A stretch of DNA of 64,000 bases from Paraspadella gotoi (GCA_051294375.1 CM119263.1:1753664-1817663); one strand, 5' to 3'; numbered from the stretch's first letter, positions 1 to 14,155 are shown. Made by a program: numbers and translations. Notes: a model not told the origin generated them from the sequence alone.

Positions 1-2394
1 TTGGTCAACGGTCAACGGTCAATGGTCAATGGTCATTCACTCATTGATTAGGATTGATAAATTTTCTTCGTAATACGTATAATAAGGCGGATCAAAATTT
101 ATCACTTTTTGTCATATATTTTATTTAAATCATTACGGAATTCCTTGTCTTTCCTCTTTGTTAATCATAACTAATTCATGCACGATATTTAATGATAAGT
201 AGTGACCACGGTCCGTTCTCCCCCCCCATTTATCAGTGTTGACAGCGATGATAATCCAGAAGTGACAGCGAGAAAATTGGGAGATTTGTCCGGAGAATCC
301 GAGGATTCAGTTTCGCTCCCACGAGATTTCATCATAAACGATTTTGTTTCGAAGGAAAAATGGAATTTTATTTCATAATTTTCGATATGATGACGATGAT
401 ATGGATGGTGATAATGATGATGATAACGATGATGGTTATGAAGTTCATGCCGATGATAGTTATTAAGATATTGATTATGATGACAATGATGAACATTATG
501 ATTTATGATTATGATCCCGACGATGATGTGGCTTCCTCAAAATCGCTGGAAAAAAAAAAAGGTTTCGTGTAGAATTTTTGTTCTTTCGATGATTTTAAAA
601 GAATTAATCATTTATATGTTTCGAACATCCCAAATATTTCCACGAATATTTTCTCAGCCAAAAACTCAGAGAATCAAATCTGAAAAATATTTTAGGATTT
701 TTCGGCTCCGAGACAAAAGTTCATCTTTAATTCAGGGAGACCCATAGCTTCGTTGGGCGTCAAGGGCCATTGGGCCGATCGGGTATGAATGCAAGGGATA
801 CGAGCAGATGGAAGATGGATGCCTGCAATGAAATCAATGGTCGCTGAATGAAAGCGATGGATTAAAACGACACGTGCGACGATGTTGCAAAACAGGATTC
901 AAACATCATCGAAACATTTCATACAAAAGGTTAATAAACTAAAGAGTTCTCTGAAAGCTATGTATACAAGCAATTTTCATGAATACAAGCTCTGATTGCA
1001 AGGAGAAAGTCGGGATTAAAGCGACGACAGGGATGAATAATCCTTTCCTCGAGTCTAACTCTCGTCGGTTCCATTATTCATTCGAATTTTGGCGCCAGAA
1101 ATGATTCTACCTTCGACGCATAATCTCGAGGCCGAAGTCGCTGGAGTTGATGTTCGGGCTGGTGCTGTTGTTGCTAATGCTGTGACCTCAACTGTTATAG
1201 TTTTTACTGTTGTTATGAAAAATTGCAAAATTACTTGTTTTACTAAATTAGACTTTAAAATTTTATATTAAAATATATTACAATATATAATATATTAAAA
1301 TTTTAAAATAAATGTAAGAATTTAATAAATTTCACTATATATAGAGTATATTTTTTTTATAATGTAATGGGGAGAGGGATGTTTGAATTTATCGGTATCA
1401 TATTTTCGTTTATATAAAGACAACTGATTAATGGAGTTATTATTTAATTATTATTATTTAATCCTACGAAAATAACNNNNNNNNNNTCTATTTACTTGAC
1501 TTGAGTCTTTCTTCTGTCTCTCTGCTTTTTTCTTTCTCATTTTCTATTTTTTTTCTTTTTCTGTCTCGTGTCTGTTTTGCCACATTTTTCAATCCCTTTT
1601 CTTTTTGTCCTTTTCTCGTCTTCCAGTTCCGAGTTTCTCTTTTTATTTCTTTCTTTCTTTCTTTCTTTCTTTCTTTAATTCTCTATTTCATTATTTCTTT
1701 CTCTCTTTAATTCTCTCTTTCATTCTTTCTTTCTTTCTCTCTTTTCTTTCTTTCTCTCTTTCATTCTTTCTTTCTTCTGTCCATCCTTTCATCTTCTTCT
1801 TTTCTCCGTCTCTCTTACTATTTTCATTTTCCTTTTCTTCTTTCTGTTCTGATGTATTTTATCTGTCAAGTCCATCTCTCCATTCGTGATCCGTTTTGAC
1901 TTTTCCCGCTGTTTTCTTTTTTTGTTGTTCAGTCATCCATTGACTTTTTGTTTTGTTATTCAACTTTTTTTTATTCATTTATTCTCTTATTGTTTTCTCC
2001 CTCAAGATCAGCATTCAGGAGCAACAGCAATTAATTACATTTTTTCTCACTTATATCTCTAATGTCTAATGTATCTGTATCTGAACTTCTCTACATGCCT
2101 GGCTATTGCCCAATAAAGTAATTTTTAACTCCTTAAACTCTAGACTACTTAAAAATTCGGTAAAAAAAACCAAAAATTTTAAAAATTGATTTGCTTGAAT
2201 GTTTTTCCCAATTAACTTAAACCAAAGAAGGTTTGTAAACCTTTGTTGAAATGTAACGAACTGACAATTTTTTCTCGATATTTATCAGTGCTGATATTTT
2301 AGATTTGTCATTTCTCTTCCATTTTTTATCAAGCCATGACCGGCGAAGCCGGTTCAGGCTTGATATTCATTCGGGTGAGCTTCTTTGTGACGTA

Positions 2395-2428
<34 letters not shown>

Positions 2429-3960
2429 GCCGTCACGCTGTTTTTAAATAAAAACTACTACGCTTTTATAGGTTTGGCTGTGACTTAGCGTTTTTTTTCA
2501 AATAAAAATTATTATGAATTATTCTAAAGTTTTACAAAAGTGTGCGATCATAGTAAGTTAAAAATTTAGATATGGCTTCTCATCTTGAAATAGCTTTGAT
2601 ATTTTTTCCAATTTTTCTGTAGAGAAAACCCTCGTCTTTCTCCCACTCCGTCGCTCTATTAATTAAGAATCAACCCTTTTGTCTCTCCGACCCGAACCGT
2701 TTCAACCTAATATAGTTAAATCACGTCTAATCATGATACAAGATTGCATTATTACGACTTTTCCTCCCATTTTTCCGTACTCATTTCGGTCTTTATTTCC
2801 CAAAACCACCTCATGTCATCTTAAATTCGGAATTTAATAAATAATCAATTAATAAATAAGTAATTTTTAAGGATTAAAAATTATGTTAGAGGTTAGTGTT
2901 AAGATTAGTTTATGGATTAGGTAATGGATAAAGGCTTGAGTTCAAATTAGGCTTAAGATTAAGATTAATATTAAGATTAAGGCTTGAGATCATATTAAGC
3001 TTAAAATTAAGATTAATACTAAGATTAAAATTAATATTAGGCTTAAGATTAAGATTAAGATTAAAGCTTGAGATCATATTAAGCTTAAAATTAAGATTAA
3101 TATTAAGATTAATATTAAAATTAATATTAAAGCTTGAGATCTTATTAGGGATAAGGATTAGATATTAGGATTAGGATTAACGATTAGAGATTAAGATTTA
3201 AGATTATGGTTAAGGATTATGTTAGGGTTAAAGATTTTGATTAGAGATTGGGTCATCGGTTTGGCAATATACACTTTTATACAGTTAAATATAAATATAA
3301 CATCAATATAAAGTTCATGAAAAGAATTGGGCCGTTTTTGTAAAAGAGAGCCTCCCTTTCTCATCTCGGTCGGTTCTGACTTTTCCATTATTTCTCTTTT
3401 CTGTCCACCAACGTTGGACGTTTTTTTTTTCTTTCTTTTTTTTCTTTCTTTCTTTTTTTTTATGTTTTGTTTTCCTTTATTTTTTTTGTTTCCATATTTT
3501 TTTTTATTATTATTATTTTTTTCTTAACATATTTTCTTTTTTCTTTCTTTTGTCATTTCCTCTTCCAACCCGCGGATAAAAGCTTTCGGTCTTCGCTTCT
3601 CTCAACCTTTGTTATCTTCCATCTCCATCCTCTCTCTTCTTTTCTTCTCTTCTCTTCTTCTCTTTTTTTCTCTCCTCTCTCTTCTCTTTCTTCCATCTCC
3701 CTCCTCTCTCTTCTTTTCTTTATTTTCTTTATCTTTCCATCCCCTTCCGCCCAATCACTCCCCACTCACTCCAACCCTCATTTTCCCTTCACTCCCCCCT
3801 TACTCCCCCCTCACTCCCCCTCTGCCTTCCCTCCCCCCGCGCGCATTCTCGTTTCTCCAAAGTTATCATTGTTTGCCTCTTTTTTTCTTCTCTGATTCTT
3901 CCTTTTGGCCTTTTTCTCTCTCTTTCCATCAAGAAGTTGCCATATCCCTCCGAGTGTCTC
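1..3960. other. Intergenic, low-complexity DNA without a supported gene
   Basis: I see no exon with credible splice signals here. The stretch holds an imperfect GAT/ATG-rich run (about 386-525), a 10-base N gap at 1477-1486, a pyrimidine-rich CTTT tract (1500-1890), a (GTC)n run (about 2395-2429), a GATTA-type satellite (2860-3240) and a CT-rich tract (3420-3960). Short open frames in it translate to low-complexity protein and look incidental. Confidence 0.6.
2860..3240. repeat. Degenerate AT-rich satellite of TTAAGATTAA type
   Basis: Irregular short repeats built on AAGATTA and GGATTA words. Inside them a longer unit starting GCTTGAGATCATATTAAGCT recurs at about 2990, 3065 and 3130. Similar GGTTAAGGATTA-like runs occur at 11515-11605, 37500-37615 and 58435-58600, so this is a dispersed simple-repeat class. 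It looks like a decayed telomere-type array, but its origin is not shown. Confidence 0.6.
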
Positions 3961-3973
3961 TCTCTCCTCTCCT

Positions 3974-3978
<5 letters not shown>

Positions 3979-4033
<55 letters not shown>

Positions 4034-4217
4034 TCCCTCCCAGACTCACGCTCTTCACAATGTCACATCCAACTCAGCGAAATCCTTTTACGAAGCCGGC
4101 TCCGATTCACACGCACACTCCGCACGCAGTCGCACGTGCGCCGCGCGCGTCGATTCGCACGCAGTACGCGCGCTTTCGTCACTTTTCCTCTCCCGATGCC
4201 ACTTACCCTCTGCCCAA

Positions 4218-4305
<88 letters not shown>
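3979..4305. repeat. Two (CT)n microsatellites flanking a CpG-rich island
   Basis: (CT)n runs at about 3980-4032 and 4221-4305 bracket about 150 bases rich in CpG (CGCACGTGCGCCGCGCGCG around 4131). The contrast with the AT-rich surroundings could mark a promoter-proximal region, but no start codon or exon can be tied to it. Confidence 0.6.
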
Positions 4306-4309
<4 letters not shown>

Positions 4310-4542
4310 ATAATTGAAACGTGGGCTCGGCCCAGAAAAAAAAAGGAGCGAGGAAAAGAGGATCAGACGGAAATATAAGGAAGATAAAAGTTAAGTGAGC
4401 GGAGAGATGAAAAAGGTGATTTTCTAAAGATGAAAAAGGTAAGTGGTCGGAAAAGATGAAAAGTATAAGGAAAAGAAAGAGAGAAAAGAGAAATGGGAAA
4501 ATGTGGCGGTATATTCACACCGCCTCACCTCCTGATTCTTTC

Positions 4543-4559
4543 AGCCAATCCCATTGGCT
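4543..4559. promoter_or_regulatory. Palindromic double CCAAT box
   Basis: AGCCAATCCCATTGGCT is a perfect inverted repeat of the CCAAT core with a 3-base centre, about 240 bases past the CpG-rich island. CCAAT boxes are bound by NF-Y. The arrangement is suggestive of a promoter, but no transcription unit can be tied to it, so its role is inference. Confidence 0.35.
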
Positions 4560-4908
4560 CAGAGCGAACGCACCGTCCCAAGGGTTACGTTCCATCCACA
4601 GTCCTACCGAGTACAGACTTCACATGAAACCCGGCTGTTGCCATAAGATATTTAATAAATAGGGGACAGAAAGGCATTCCCAACTAAAACCGTTAATTTC
4701 CTTTGGGACTTTAGAGATCATTAAAATTTACAATGTCCTAAACACCAAAGCAGGTAATGGACCGCCGATGGATAGACCGTCGCAGGCTATTTTTAAACGA
4801 CCGTAAATTATATGTTATACTTTTTATAGAGGATCGCTCGTTATTTCGCCTAACACAATTTTATAATTAACTTGGTATAATCCTTTCTTTCGTTGTTTTT
4901 GAGAGAAT

Positions 4909-5102
4909 AACAAAGTTTTTAATTTAATTTGTACAACGATTTTATTTGTATCATAGCAGACATGTTTCGGCTCACAAATTCGAGCCTTCATCTGCGCTTT
5001 TTACAGTTTTAAAGCGCTGATGAAGGCTCGAATTTGTGAGCCGAAACATGTCTGCTATGATACAAATAAAATCGTTGTACAAATTAAATTAAAAACTTTG
5101 TT
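4909..5102. mobile_element. Foldback (long inverted-repeat) element
   Basis: Two arms of about 90 bases are near-perfect reverse complements: AACAAAGTTTTTAATTTAAT... on the left and ...ATTAAATTAAAAACTTTGTT on the right. About 10 bases of loop separate them, and one mismatch is visible next to the loop. There is no coding capacity. The word TTATAATTAACTT occurs at 4861 and again at 5101. This is a foldback or MITE-like insertion; the superfamily is unknown. Confidence 0.85.
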
Positions 5103-5113
5103 ATAATTAACTT

Positions 5114-5566
5114 ACAAACCTTGAATTTACGAAATATATTTGAAGATAAAAGGGCTAGTCCATTTATGAAAAACTAAGCAAAGGACGAGAGGTTTATAAA
5201 TGACTCCCTTCAACGTCGTTCTCTATCAAGATTCTGTCATTGAAAAGAATTTATGAGACAATAAGAGTGAAGCTAGTAACCGAACCCAACCATTAAACTT
5301 TTTTTTAGTTTTGAAATGGCATTAGGTTTTGCCAATAAGTTCAATAAATACGTAAATACTGTAAATTAATCAAAAAACTTATCAAGATACCTACTTCTGA
5401 TCTGGTTGATTTTCCAACTCGCACAACCAGATTTACAAATGAAAGTGGATGGAAAATTGAATTTGGTTTTGATGGATCTCGCCAGACTTGATTCATGGAT
5501 GAATGGAAAAAGCGACTAACTTAGTTAAGTTCCTCTTCGCTAAAGTCTTTAGTAAAGAGAAGCAAG

Positions 5567-5611
<45 letters not shown>

Positions 5612-8600
5612 CTCTTCTCTCTCCTGTCTATCGTATCGTATCTTCAGGACACCAGCCATGAGAACTCGACTGGAACTATGGCGTGGGTTTCCTGAAAAAC
5701 ATTTCGAGTCAAAATCTTCATTAGTTTGATATTAAAATGATGAAGGCAAGAAAAAATAAACACAAAGAAACATAAATAAATGAAAAGAAACAAATGATAA
5801 TTATTTAAAAACGAATTAAATACAGATTATAATAATGTCAAGATGAATAAGGTTAACTTTTTAGCATAAACTTTCTTTTTTCTTCTTTCTTTTTTCTTCT
5901 TTCTTTTTTCTTCTTTCTTTTTCAAACTTTGCGTGTTTAGATTTGTTTCCATGAAATTTCTTTCTTTCTTTTCGCCACAAAAGGTAAAAGGAAACATCTT
6001 GGATCACCCACCGTCACGCAATCTACAATGTTTGTGCTCTGTCATGCTCAGTTACTGAAATCGACAGAAAAAAAAACTCCCTAAAATCGTTTTTTTTTTT
6101 AAATTAAATAACTCGTCATCATTCACTTGTATTTAGCGACTCTCTCTCTTTCTCTCTCTCTCTATTTATTTCACTTTCTTCCTTTCTCTCTCTGTTTTTA
6201 GTTTTGAATTAACTAGTAATTAGCCAGAAACGAATGTCGCCCCGGTTGCTCTTTATGGATTTTCAACGCCACTTTTGCGCAAACTACTTCCGGTTTTAAA
6301 CAGATCGAGAGTTTTAACAAAAAAGCCCTTATTTGGCCAGCACATTAATATTTTAGCGGGCATCGCGAAGTGGCCGAGTGGACGATGGTGATTCTGAAGT
6401 CGCAGTTTGGAACCGCGTACAGTGACGCCGCCTACGGTTGCTATGGCAACGAAGATAGACTGAGCGTGAGGGTGTGAGGCAAGATTGAGGGTGAGTGATC
6501 GGTTCCGTCTACTGTGATTCACTTACGTTTATAATATTTTTCATTATCTTCGAAAACAAGCAATTGGTCTTGCGGGGCTAATTCTCTAAAGATCTCCCAT
6601 TTTTAATTACTTATAATAATTATATGTACTTATAATAACGTTGCTCTCCTCCTTCGCTTTAAGTTTACATATTTCTCTGTTTTAACTAAAGTAAAAAAAA
6701 CAATTAAAGACGTAAGTTAGGTACATACTAAAAATGTATGCTTCATTTGTAATAATTAATCAAAACTTTTTTTCAAATCCAATATCGATTTTGATTTCGC
6801 TTTTTCCATTTTTTTCCTCCTGATTTCAATATTTTCCCGAAAAAAAAACACACAAGTTCCCGGCGTAATAAGCATCACGGCAATGCAGTTTTTCACCGCA
6901 ACAGCGTCTGTTTTCGCAGTAAAGGGGGAATTTGATAAAAAAAAAACAAAAAACAAAAAAAACAAAAACTATTTCTCTAATTTTTTTATTATTAATAAAC
7001 AGTTATTCTGATTGTTTAGTAATAGAAGTTAATAAAAGTAGGCAATTGTAACTTAAAGGATAAAACTTCAAAACAGAAATAAAACTGACAAATTTAAGAC
7101 CTTTTTGCTAACATTAAAGAAAAAACTTAATATATGATGAAACCAAACAAAGTCATAAAAAATTGAATATAAATATAAATAAACAAGTTTGAGCCAACAA
7201 TGTCGGATCTGACTACGATAATTAAGCGGTAATCATAGGAGTCTACGTCGTTCTTAGAGATCGAGGAAGACTTTTTCAATGGAGATTTTCGTTCAAATCT
7301 GACTACCAAACAATATAAACGCTCCTGGTAAAAATTCTGGTAAAATATCGATGTAAAAACACTTGATTCCGATCCTGTTGTATCTGAAGGGCTCGCATTT
7401 TTTTTTCTCTTGTCAAATCATCAACATCTTGATATCAAACAAGCCAGAACAAATAGACTGCTTCTGGACGAAAAAATTTTTTATCTCTGATTTTATATAT
7501 AAATGAAAGGGATTTTTTTTCCTTGAAAACAATATAAACTGAGTTATGTTCCTGTTCAACAAATGACGTCCAATTTTGGAATCCTTTGGAAAAGTGTCTG
7601 AAGGGCTCTTAAAATTTTTATTTACATTTTATTTGATTATTTTGATATGATACAATCATGGGAAAGTGAATTAGTCTATTTTGGTGAAATTTTTATTTAA
7701 AGTAAAAGTAAAAGAGGAGGAATTCTAAGAGTTTTCAACCGGGAGTCAGATTCGGGAAAAATCTTCTATGGCGAAAATCTTCCAAAGAAGGGGTAGATTT
7801 TCCAAAGATTTTGGTTAATATTTTTTATATCTATGGTCGGATTTTTTTAAAACTTAATATTAACAATATTGCCATCATTCTACCTTGGCCAGTATAAGAA
7901 TATATTAAAAAAACCTTGTGCTTTGTTCGTCCTAGTAATCAGCTAATCAGATGATAAATCACGATAATTATTTAAATTTGTGTATACAGCATTAAAATAA
8001 TCTATCATGAGCATAGATTATAGTATTAAAATATTTTTTGTCAAAAATCCTTTTTTCTGAGTGTACTAGCCTAATTAAAATTATTATATTACTATATAAT
8101 GAAAAAAAAATTGAAATCTTAACATTTTTTATATAAATATAATTATAGCTTTTAATAGGGACGTCTGGCGTTAAGCGTCCGAGATAAAAATTAGCGAATA
8201 AAAAAGTTATTTTACTCACTGAATAAAAATACTTAAAATACTTACAAAATACATAAAATTAATAAAATTATTATTGCAATAACATTGTTCAATCACATGC
8301 AATATATCTAGTGCCTTTTTTTTCACTGAAATCGATACTTATTAACTAAAAATATTAAAATTAATTTTTCTTTTTGATATAATAAGAGAACCAAACTTCC
8401 GTCACTTGATGTGGTCAGGTTACTAGTAAATATGCGTTTGAGGAATCCAAATCTGTTTTTAAAATTAACCTACGTAGACGCGCATAGACGCGATATGCCT
8501 TGAAAGCAAGTTGTTCCGTTACTGTTGAAAAAAAAAAGTACAAAATCATGTAGCAACCTTAAAAAACATATGATTTAAATATGAAAATTTATGAGTTCAA

Positions 8601-9520
8601 ACTTTGTTCCCCCTGATTTAAAAACTACTGACATAGGGCTAAAAGACTGTATTATCAGATTTTTAAATTGTGGTGATCTTCAGGTGAAAATTAAACCCAT
8701 TTCATAATGCCCATTAGCTATATTAATATAAAAAAATTTATTAAAAAACAACTACAATCTTTCAATAACACGGTAATACATGTAGCTGTATGGTTAAATT
8801 ATTGTTTTCATTTTTTATTATAATACAAGGCCCTTATGAATAAAGGGGTAAATTACGAAGAAAATGAGGTATTTCAAGGCTCCATATTGAGACTATGATA
8901 TCAATGAATTTTCTTTGTTCCGGCAACGAAATGTACCTAAGACTTTGTAGTTTCATTAGCTAATCTTTATTTTTCTAATTTTAAAGGGCATGTTTGGCAA
9001 AAACAGTCAGAAACAAAAATGATGGTAAATTTTGAGAAAAAATTTGGAATAATTGCTATTATTTCTTACTATGAGATCAAGTTATTTTTTTTGTTATGTG
9101 CTTGAAAGATAGGCTAAACCCAACAGAATCGGAATCAGTGCATGACCGCTGTATATTTATTTGAATTAAGGAAAAAAAATCAATTCTGATAAAAAATTTC
9201 AAAATAAATTAATTTAAAAAATATATTTTTGTCAATATTATCAAAATTTATTAGTCCCAATTATTACAAATGTAAATATAAGATTTAGCTGTGTCTACGA
9301 GGCCTGGCAGAAAAAAATTATCACAATTTTTTTTTTGTTTATGTCATAATGCTATCATAAAATAATTTTAATGCATCATGTGAGGTATCATATGAAAGCG
9401 AACAATGTCTGCTACATGACAGCACGTGAAAAAAAATTTTCTTAATAAAAATAAAAAATCACCCAACTACCCTACTTTTAAAAATTCTTACGTTTTCTTA
9501 GTAAAAATCTAAAAAAACTG
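5114..9520. other. Gene-poor AT-rich DNA
   Basis: No supported exons. Contents include a short (CT)n (about 5574-5625), (TTCTTCTTTC)n at 5874-5925, and 6352-6440 with a tRNA A-box-like word (GTGGCCGAGTGG) but no B box. A segment near 7185-7240 recurs at 12445-12505: AGTTTGAGC followed by ACAATGTCGGATCTG and then GCGGTAATCA. Confidence 0.55.
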
Positions 9521-9524
9521 ATAA

Positions 9525-10125
9525 AGTCATTGAAAGATGATGATGATTTTAATGGAAACAGTATTAAATGAATCCATTATTGGTATTAGTTATTGTGTTA
9601 AAATATTTTTTAGCAAAAATGTTCCGAACCATGAGTAATTTTCTAATTATAATTAGTATATTGCTATATAATGTAAAAAATTTTTTTTGAATATTTAAAG
9701 TTTTTTTAATTGATTCTGATAGAGCTCAAAAAGTTAAGCAAAAAATGTAATTACAACTTTTTAAAATTTTGATGTTTTATTACTGAAAATTAGCAAAGAC
9801 TACTAAAATTATCGGATGATGATGATAGCGGTAGCCGACCAAATTCAAATTTTAATGGGAACAGCATTAGACAAATCCATTATTGGTATTAAATTATTGT
9901 GTTAAATATTTTTTTGCAAAAGTGTTCCGAACCATGAGTAATTTGCTAATTAATATTATTATATTGCTATATAATGCCAAAAATATTTTTTTGGATATTT
10001 TAAGTTTTTTTAATTGATTCTGATAGAGCTTAAAAAGTTAAGCAAAAATATATAATTACAACTTTTTAAGATTTTGATGTTTTATTACTAAAAATTAGAA
10101 AAACTGCTAAAATCATTGGATGATG
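9525..10125. repeat. Tandem duplication, two ~300-bp AT-rich units
   Basis: Two diverged copies in direct orientation share many words in the same order: TCCATTATTGGTATTA, GTTCCGAACCATGAGTAATT, TTGCTATATAATG, TTAATTGATTCTGATAGAGC and TTTTGATGTTTTATTACT. Each ends at a GATGATGATG run. A weaker partial relative lies around 8020-8120. No open frame is conserved between the copies. Confidence 0.8.
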
Positions 10126-12797
10126 ATGATGATGATGATTTTTAAAGGTTTTTCTCAATTTTTACCCACTTATCATCAAAAATATTGAAAAAAGAATTAT
10201 ACTTTGCGTAGATAACTTTTCATAAGCTATTTGAATCTGCTTTAAAAAATAAAAATTCCAAAAAATGTTTTGACATTTCCTATCTAATAAAAAATATTAA
10301 AAAATAATTACTAATGCTTCTTGCAATTTTAGAAAATTTTGGTCCATTAAAAGTTTTCTCAAAAATGTATGAAGTTTCATTTGGGAAGGTTCTCAATAAA
10401 CTTCTGACCCACCCCATTGCCAAAGTTTTGGCTCTTACTTTAAGCATAATACAAATATAAAAAAAGTCAAAGAAAGAAAAAGCAGCAATGTAATTCTAAT
10501 TTTATTATTATGTTTTCTCGTTCTCGTCTTTCTCTTTCTCTCTTTCCGCTTTCTCTTTTTTTCTTTCTCTATTTCTCTTTCCCCTCATTATTTTTCTAGT
10601 TGTTTGTCTTTCATAAACCATGACCATAACTATAAATATAAAATATGAATATTAGTTTATTGATTAAATGGTTTATTGATTGAGCTATTGATCAAAAGAT
10701 TTATTGATTAATAATTTTTTTTTGTTTTATTAAAAAGTATATCAAAATTTTTATAATAATTTTTTCAAATGTTTTTATTTATTTTTTTAATTCATTAGGT
10801 TTTATTTCATTTGCTTCTTTGTTCGTTCTAAAGAGGGAAAGAAAAATAGAAAAAAAAATTTATTTATTTTTTAATAAAAAATGAGAATAAAAAGTTTAAG
10901 CCTTTTTCAGTGTCATTTTAGTTTGTAAAATTATTAGACAGAATTTGTATAGAAGATAAAATAAAAACATACTGGAAGGGCAGAAAAAAAGAAGAGAAAA
11001 AAAAGGGGGGAAAGAAGGAGGGGAAAAGAGAGAAAGAAAAAGAAAGGAACAGAAGGGTATAAAGTAGGGGGAAGAAAGAATAAGAGAGATTAGGATAAAA
11101 AAAAATTGGGGATGATAATAAAAAAGAAAAAAAACATTGAAAAAATGGAGAAGAGTGAGAAGGGGGAAAATATGGTGAGAAAGGGAGAGGAGAATAAGAG
11201 ACGACGGGAAAAAAATTTCGAGTTAACTTTTAACGGTTATCGGAACACTAAGTGTGACTACCCTTAATAACAGATAGTACCATACAAAACTAGTGGCTGC
11301 GCCAATACATTTAAATCGCTTGTTAGGGATTACCCTAAACTGTTGGTAAGGTAGAAATAATTACAAAAAAGTACAAATATTTTGTTTAACTATTATTATT
11401 TTTTCCACTTGCATCATTTTTTCAACTTGCATCATTTTTTTCTTACCGACAAGGTTAATGGGGTGGACAGACGGACCGACAAAGTGAATTATAGAAAAAC
11501 CCTTTCCTTAAAATTAATTTAAGGATTAATTTATAGATTAATTTAAGGATTAATTTATAGATTAATTTAGGGATTAATTTAAGGATTAATTTAATTTAGG
11601 TAAATTGAATTAAAATTTGCTCAGTTAATCAGGTCAAATATTACCTTCGTTTACCCCTCTTTCTGCATCTTTCGAACCACTGTACACAATCACTCTATCA
11701 GAATTCAAATTAAAAAATTATCCTGTCTGTATTCCAAAAAATATTGTAATAATATTACAAAATATATATATATTTTTAAAAGCTTTGAACGTACGCCGTC
11801 CATTCTTTTTTTATGTTGAACTCCTTTGCTCAAAAACTTATGAAGATGTTCCTTTTTCAATTCTTCTTCAGTTAGTCCCTAGTTTAAAACGATTGAGTTA
11901 ATTAACAACCAAATAAAACAGCCAACAGTTTAAACGATTTAGTTAAAGAACAACAAAATACAACAGACAACAGGATTTTTCTTCTTACATATTTTGCCTC
12001 CAAAGAGAAGGCGATCATGGCCGCCAAAAGAATCCAAACGAACATTTCCATTTTTTATTTTAAAATTGAAATAAATAAATTTAAAAAAAAAAATAAAAAA
12101 AAGAAGAGTAAAGCAAATTTGTAACAACTAGATCAAAATGTTTGTTTCTTAGTAAGAAAGAAATTTTTCGAGTTTCCGCTAATTAAAATCCGAAAACATT
12201 TCATCGCCGCGAAAGAAAAGGAAAAGAAACTCGTCGTCGTTGTCACAACTTACATGACATCGCCTATTTACGATAAATATTATCCACAAAAGTGACGCCA
12301 CCGAAACGCCACACCAGCGCCACAACCAAGCCTCACCATTTACAAACTCCACAGCTACGCCACATCAGCGTCACATCCACGCCACTACAACGCCACATCG
12401 TCCCACCACAGATTTTGTTTTTTCGAAGCAAAAAACGAATTCGACGAAAACTAGTTTGAGCAGACAATGTCGGATCTGCCTAATTCAGCGGTAATCAGTT
12501 AATCAGATCCATAATTTTTTCAATTCGCAATCATTTTTTTAATTTGCAAACTAATTTCCATTCCTCGATTCCATCAAAATTTTATAATTTATAATTAAAA
12601 TTAATAAAAAGTAAAGGCGACTTATGTTTTTTTTCCATTTCAACTCATTTCCACATTAAATTCACGAGATTAATTATACAATGTCACGGTATATAAAAAA
12701 AATTACTACCAATTAGAAAATTCTAAATATCGAAACAATAAGTTGGACGAAGCGTCCAAGAAAATATGTTCTTCCTTCGATCCCGTTGCGCACAATC
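10126..12797. other. Gene-poor DNA upstream of the first gene
   Basis: AT-rich sequence with a pyrimidine stretch near 10515-10600 and a purine-rich stretch at 10975-11215. (AAGGATTAATTT)n-like repeats lie at 11515-11605, and a CGCCAC-type minisatellite at 12296-12405. The 5' region of the gene starting at 12798 must lie in the last part, but I recognise no TATA box or initiator. Confidence 0.5.
12296..12405. repeat. Degenerate CGCCAC/ACGCCACATC minisatellite
   Basis: About ten imperfect copies of a 10-15 base unit containing (A)CGCCAC. The reverse complement of the same motif (GTGGCGTAGTGA) forms the array at about 52420-52580. Confidence 0.55.
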
Positions 12798-14069
12798 ATG
12801 ACGCAAGTCCGAGCAGCGGCTGCGGCGGCGACAGCGGCTGTGTCGTCGCTGGAGGCAGCGGCGGCGGCGGCTTCGTTAGAGGCGGTCTTGGCGGAGCGAC
12901 TCGATTACAAACGCGTCGTCGACGACTCGATGCTGTCGCCGACGCAAAAGGCATCCAGGTCAGGGAAGAAACAGTCAACTGTTTACAGTTTATTGTTTAC
13001 TGTTTGCTGCTTTCTTCACGATTCACGCTATTTCGTTTATCATATTGATAAAGGATCGTAGGAATGTTTGGTATGTTAGATATATTTTGTATGTTAGGTA
13101 TGTTAGGTATGCTATGTATGTTAGATAATTTTTCAGTTCAATTAAGATCTATTAGATGTCTATAGTATGGTGAAATAAAATCCTCCAACTGATCATCAGC
13201 GGCCATTGGTGCAGGAGGCAAGTCATTCGCCTCTCACCTAGCAGTTAAGAGGGACGGGGGGCTTAAGCCGCTTGAAAAACGGTGTTACGGAACAATAGTA
13301 AAATTCAAGTGTATATTATGAATAATTATATGTATACCTTTTAGGTCTTCAAAAACTTTCAATAAATATGTTTTTATTGACAGACTTGGAATCCGATTGA
13401 AATCTACTCCCGTTTCTTCGTTTGGCGGAAACAAAGGGTGAGTCAGATTCTTTTTAGTCAAACTTGAAGAGATTTATCACTAACAAGCATTTTAACAAAC
13501 TAGTATGTAAAATTGTAATCAATTAGAGGACAGATAAAGAGGCGAAGTGAGCACGAGCGAATCATTTCACGAACGAATGGCCAACAAAAAAATTCGGGTC
13601 GAGATTCTTAACCGCTTTACCCTGGCTTGATAACTTGATTACTTAGAGCCATTTCAAAATTAATTAGTTATTCTAAAATAATAAATTCGGAAAATCACCA
13701 ACCGCTACAAATTCGACATGGGAGTTTTCTTTCTTTTGTTTTTTTTTCAGTCGCCTTCGTTCCGCGAGTCTCCACCAGTCTGCGCAACGTCCTTCCTCTC
13801 CCAAACAAAAGACGTCGCCTCATTTGAGCCCGAATCTTCGGCGGATCCCGGTGACCGTCGTTTCGGAGCCAGAGGAGGATCGCCTCAAGAAGCCCGTCGA
13901 CGGGGAAGGCTCGCCCCTCGGGAAGCCTTTAAGGATGGAGAGCATCGTCATCAATGATGGGGTGGAAGAGGAGGAGGAGGAGGAGGAAGAGGAGGAGGAA
14001 GAAGAAGATGACGCTGATGACGAAGACGAAGAAAATGGAGGAAGGAATAAGAGGAGAGACAAGGGGAAT

Positions 14070-14155
<86 letters not shown>

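Noticed and set aside
6352-6440. tRNA-Ser-like gene suggested by the A-box word GTGGCCGAGTGG and a TTCTGAA loop
   Set aside because: No B box at the right distance, and neither the anticodon nor the acceptor stems pair.
8000-10150. Autonomous transposon in the repeated AT-rich block
   Set aside because: No open frame with transposase or reverse transcriptase motifs. The two units are simply a diverged tandem duplication.
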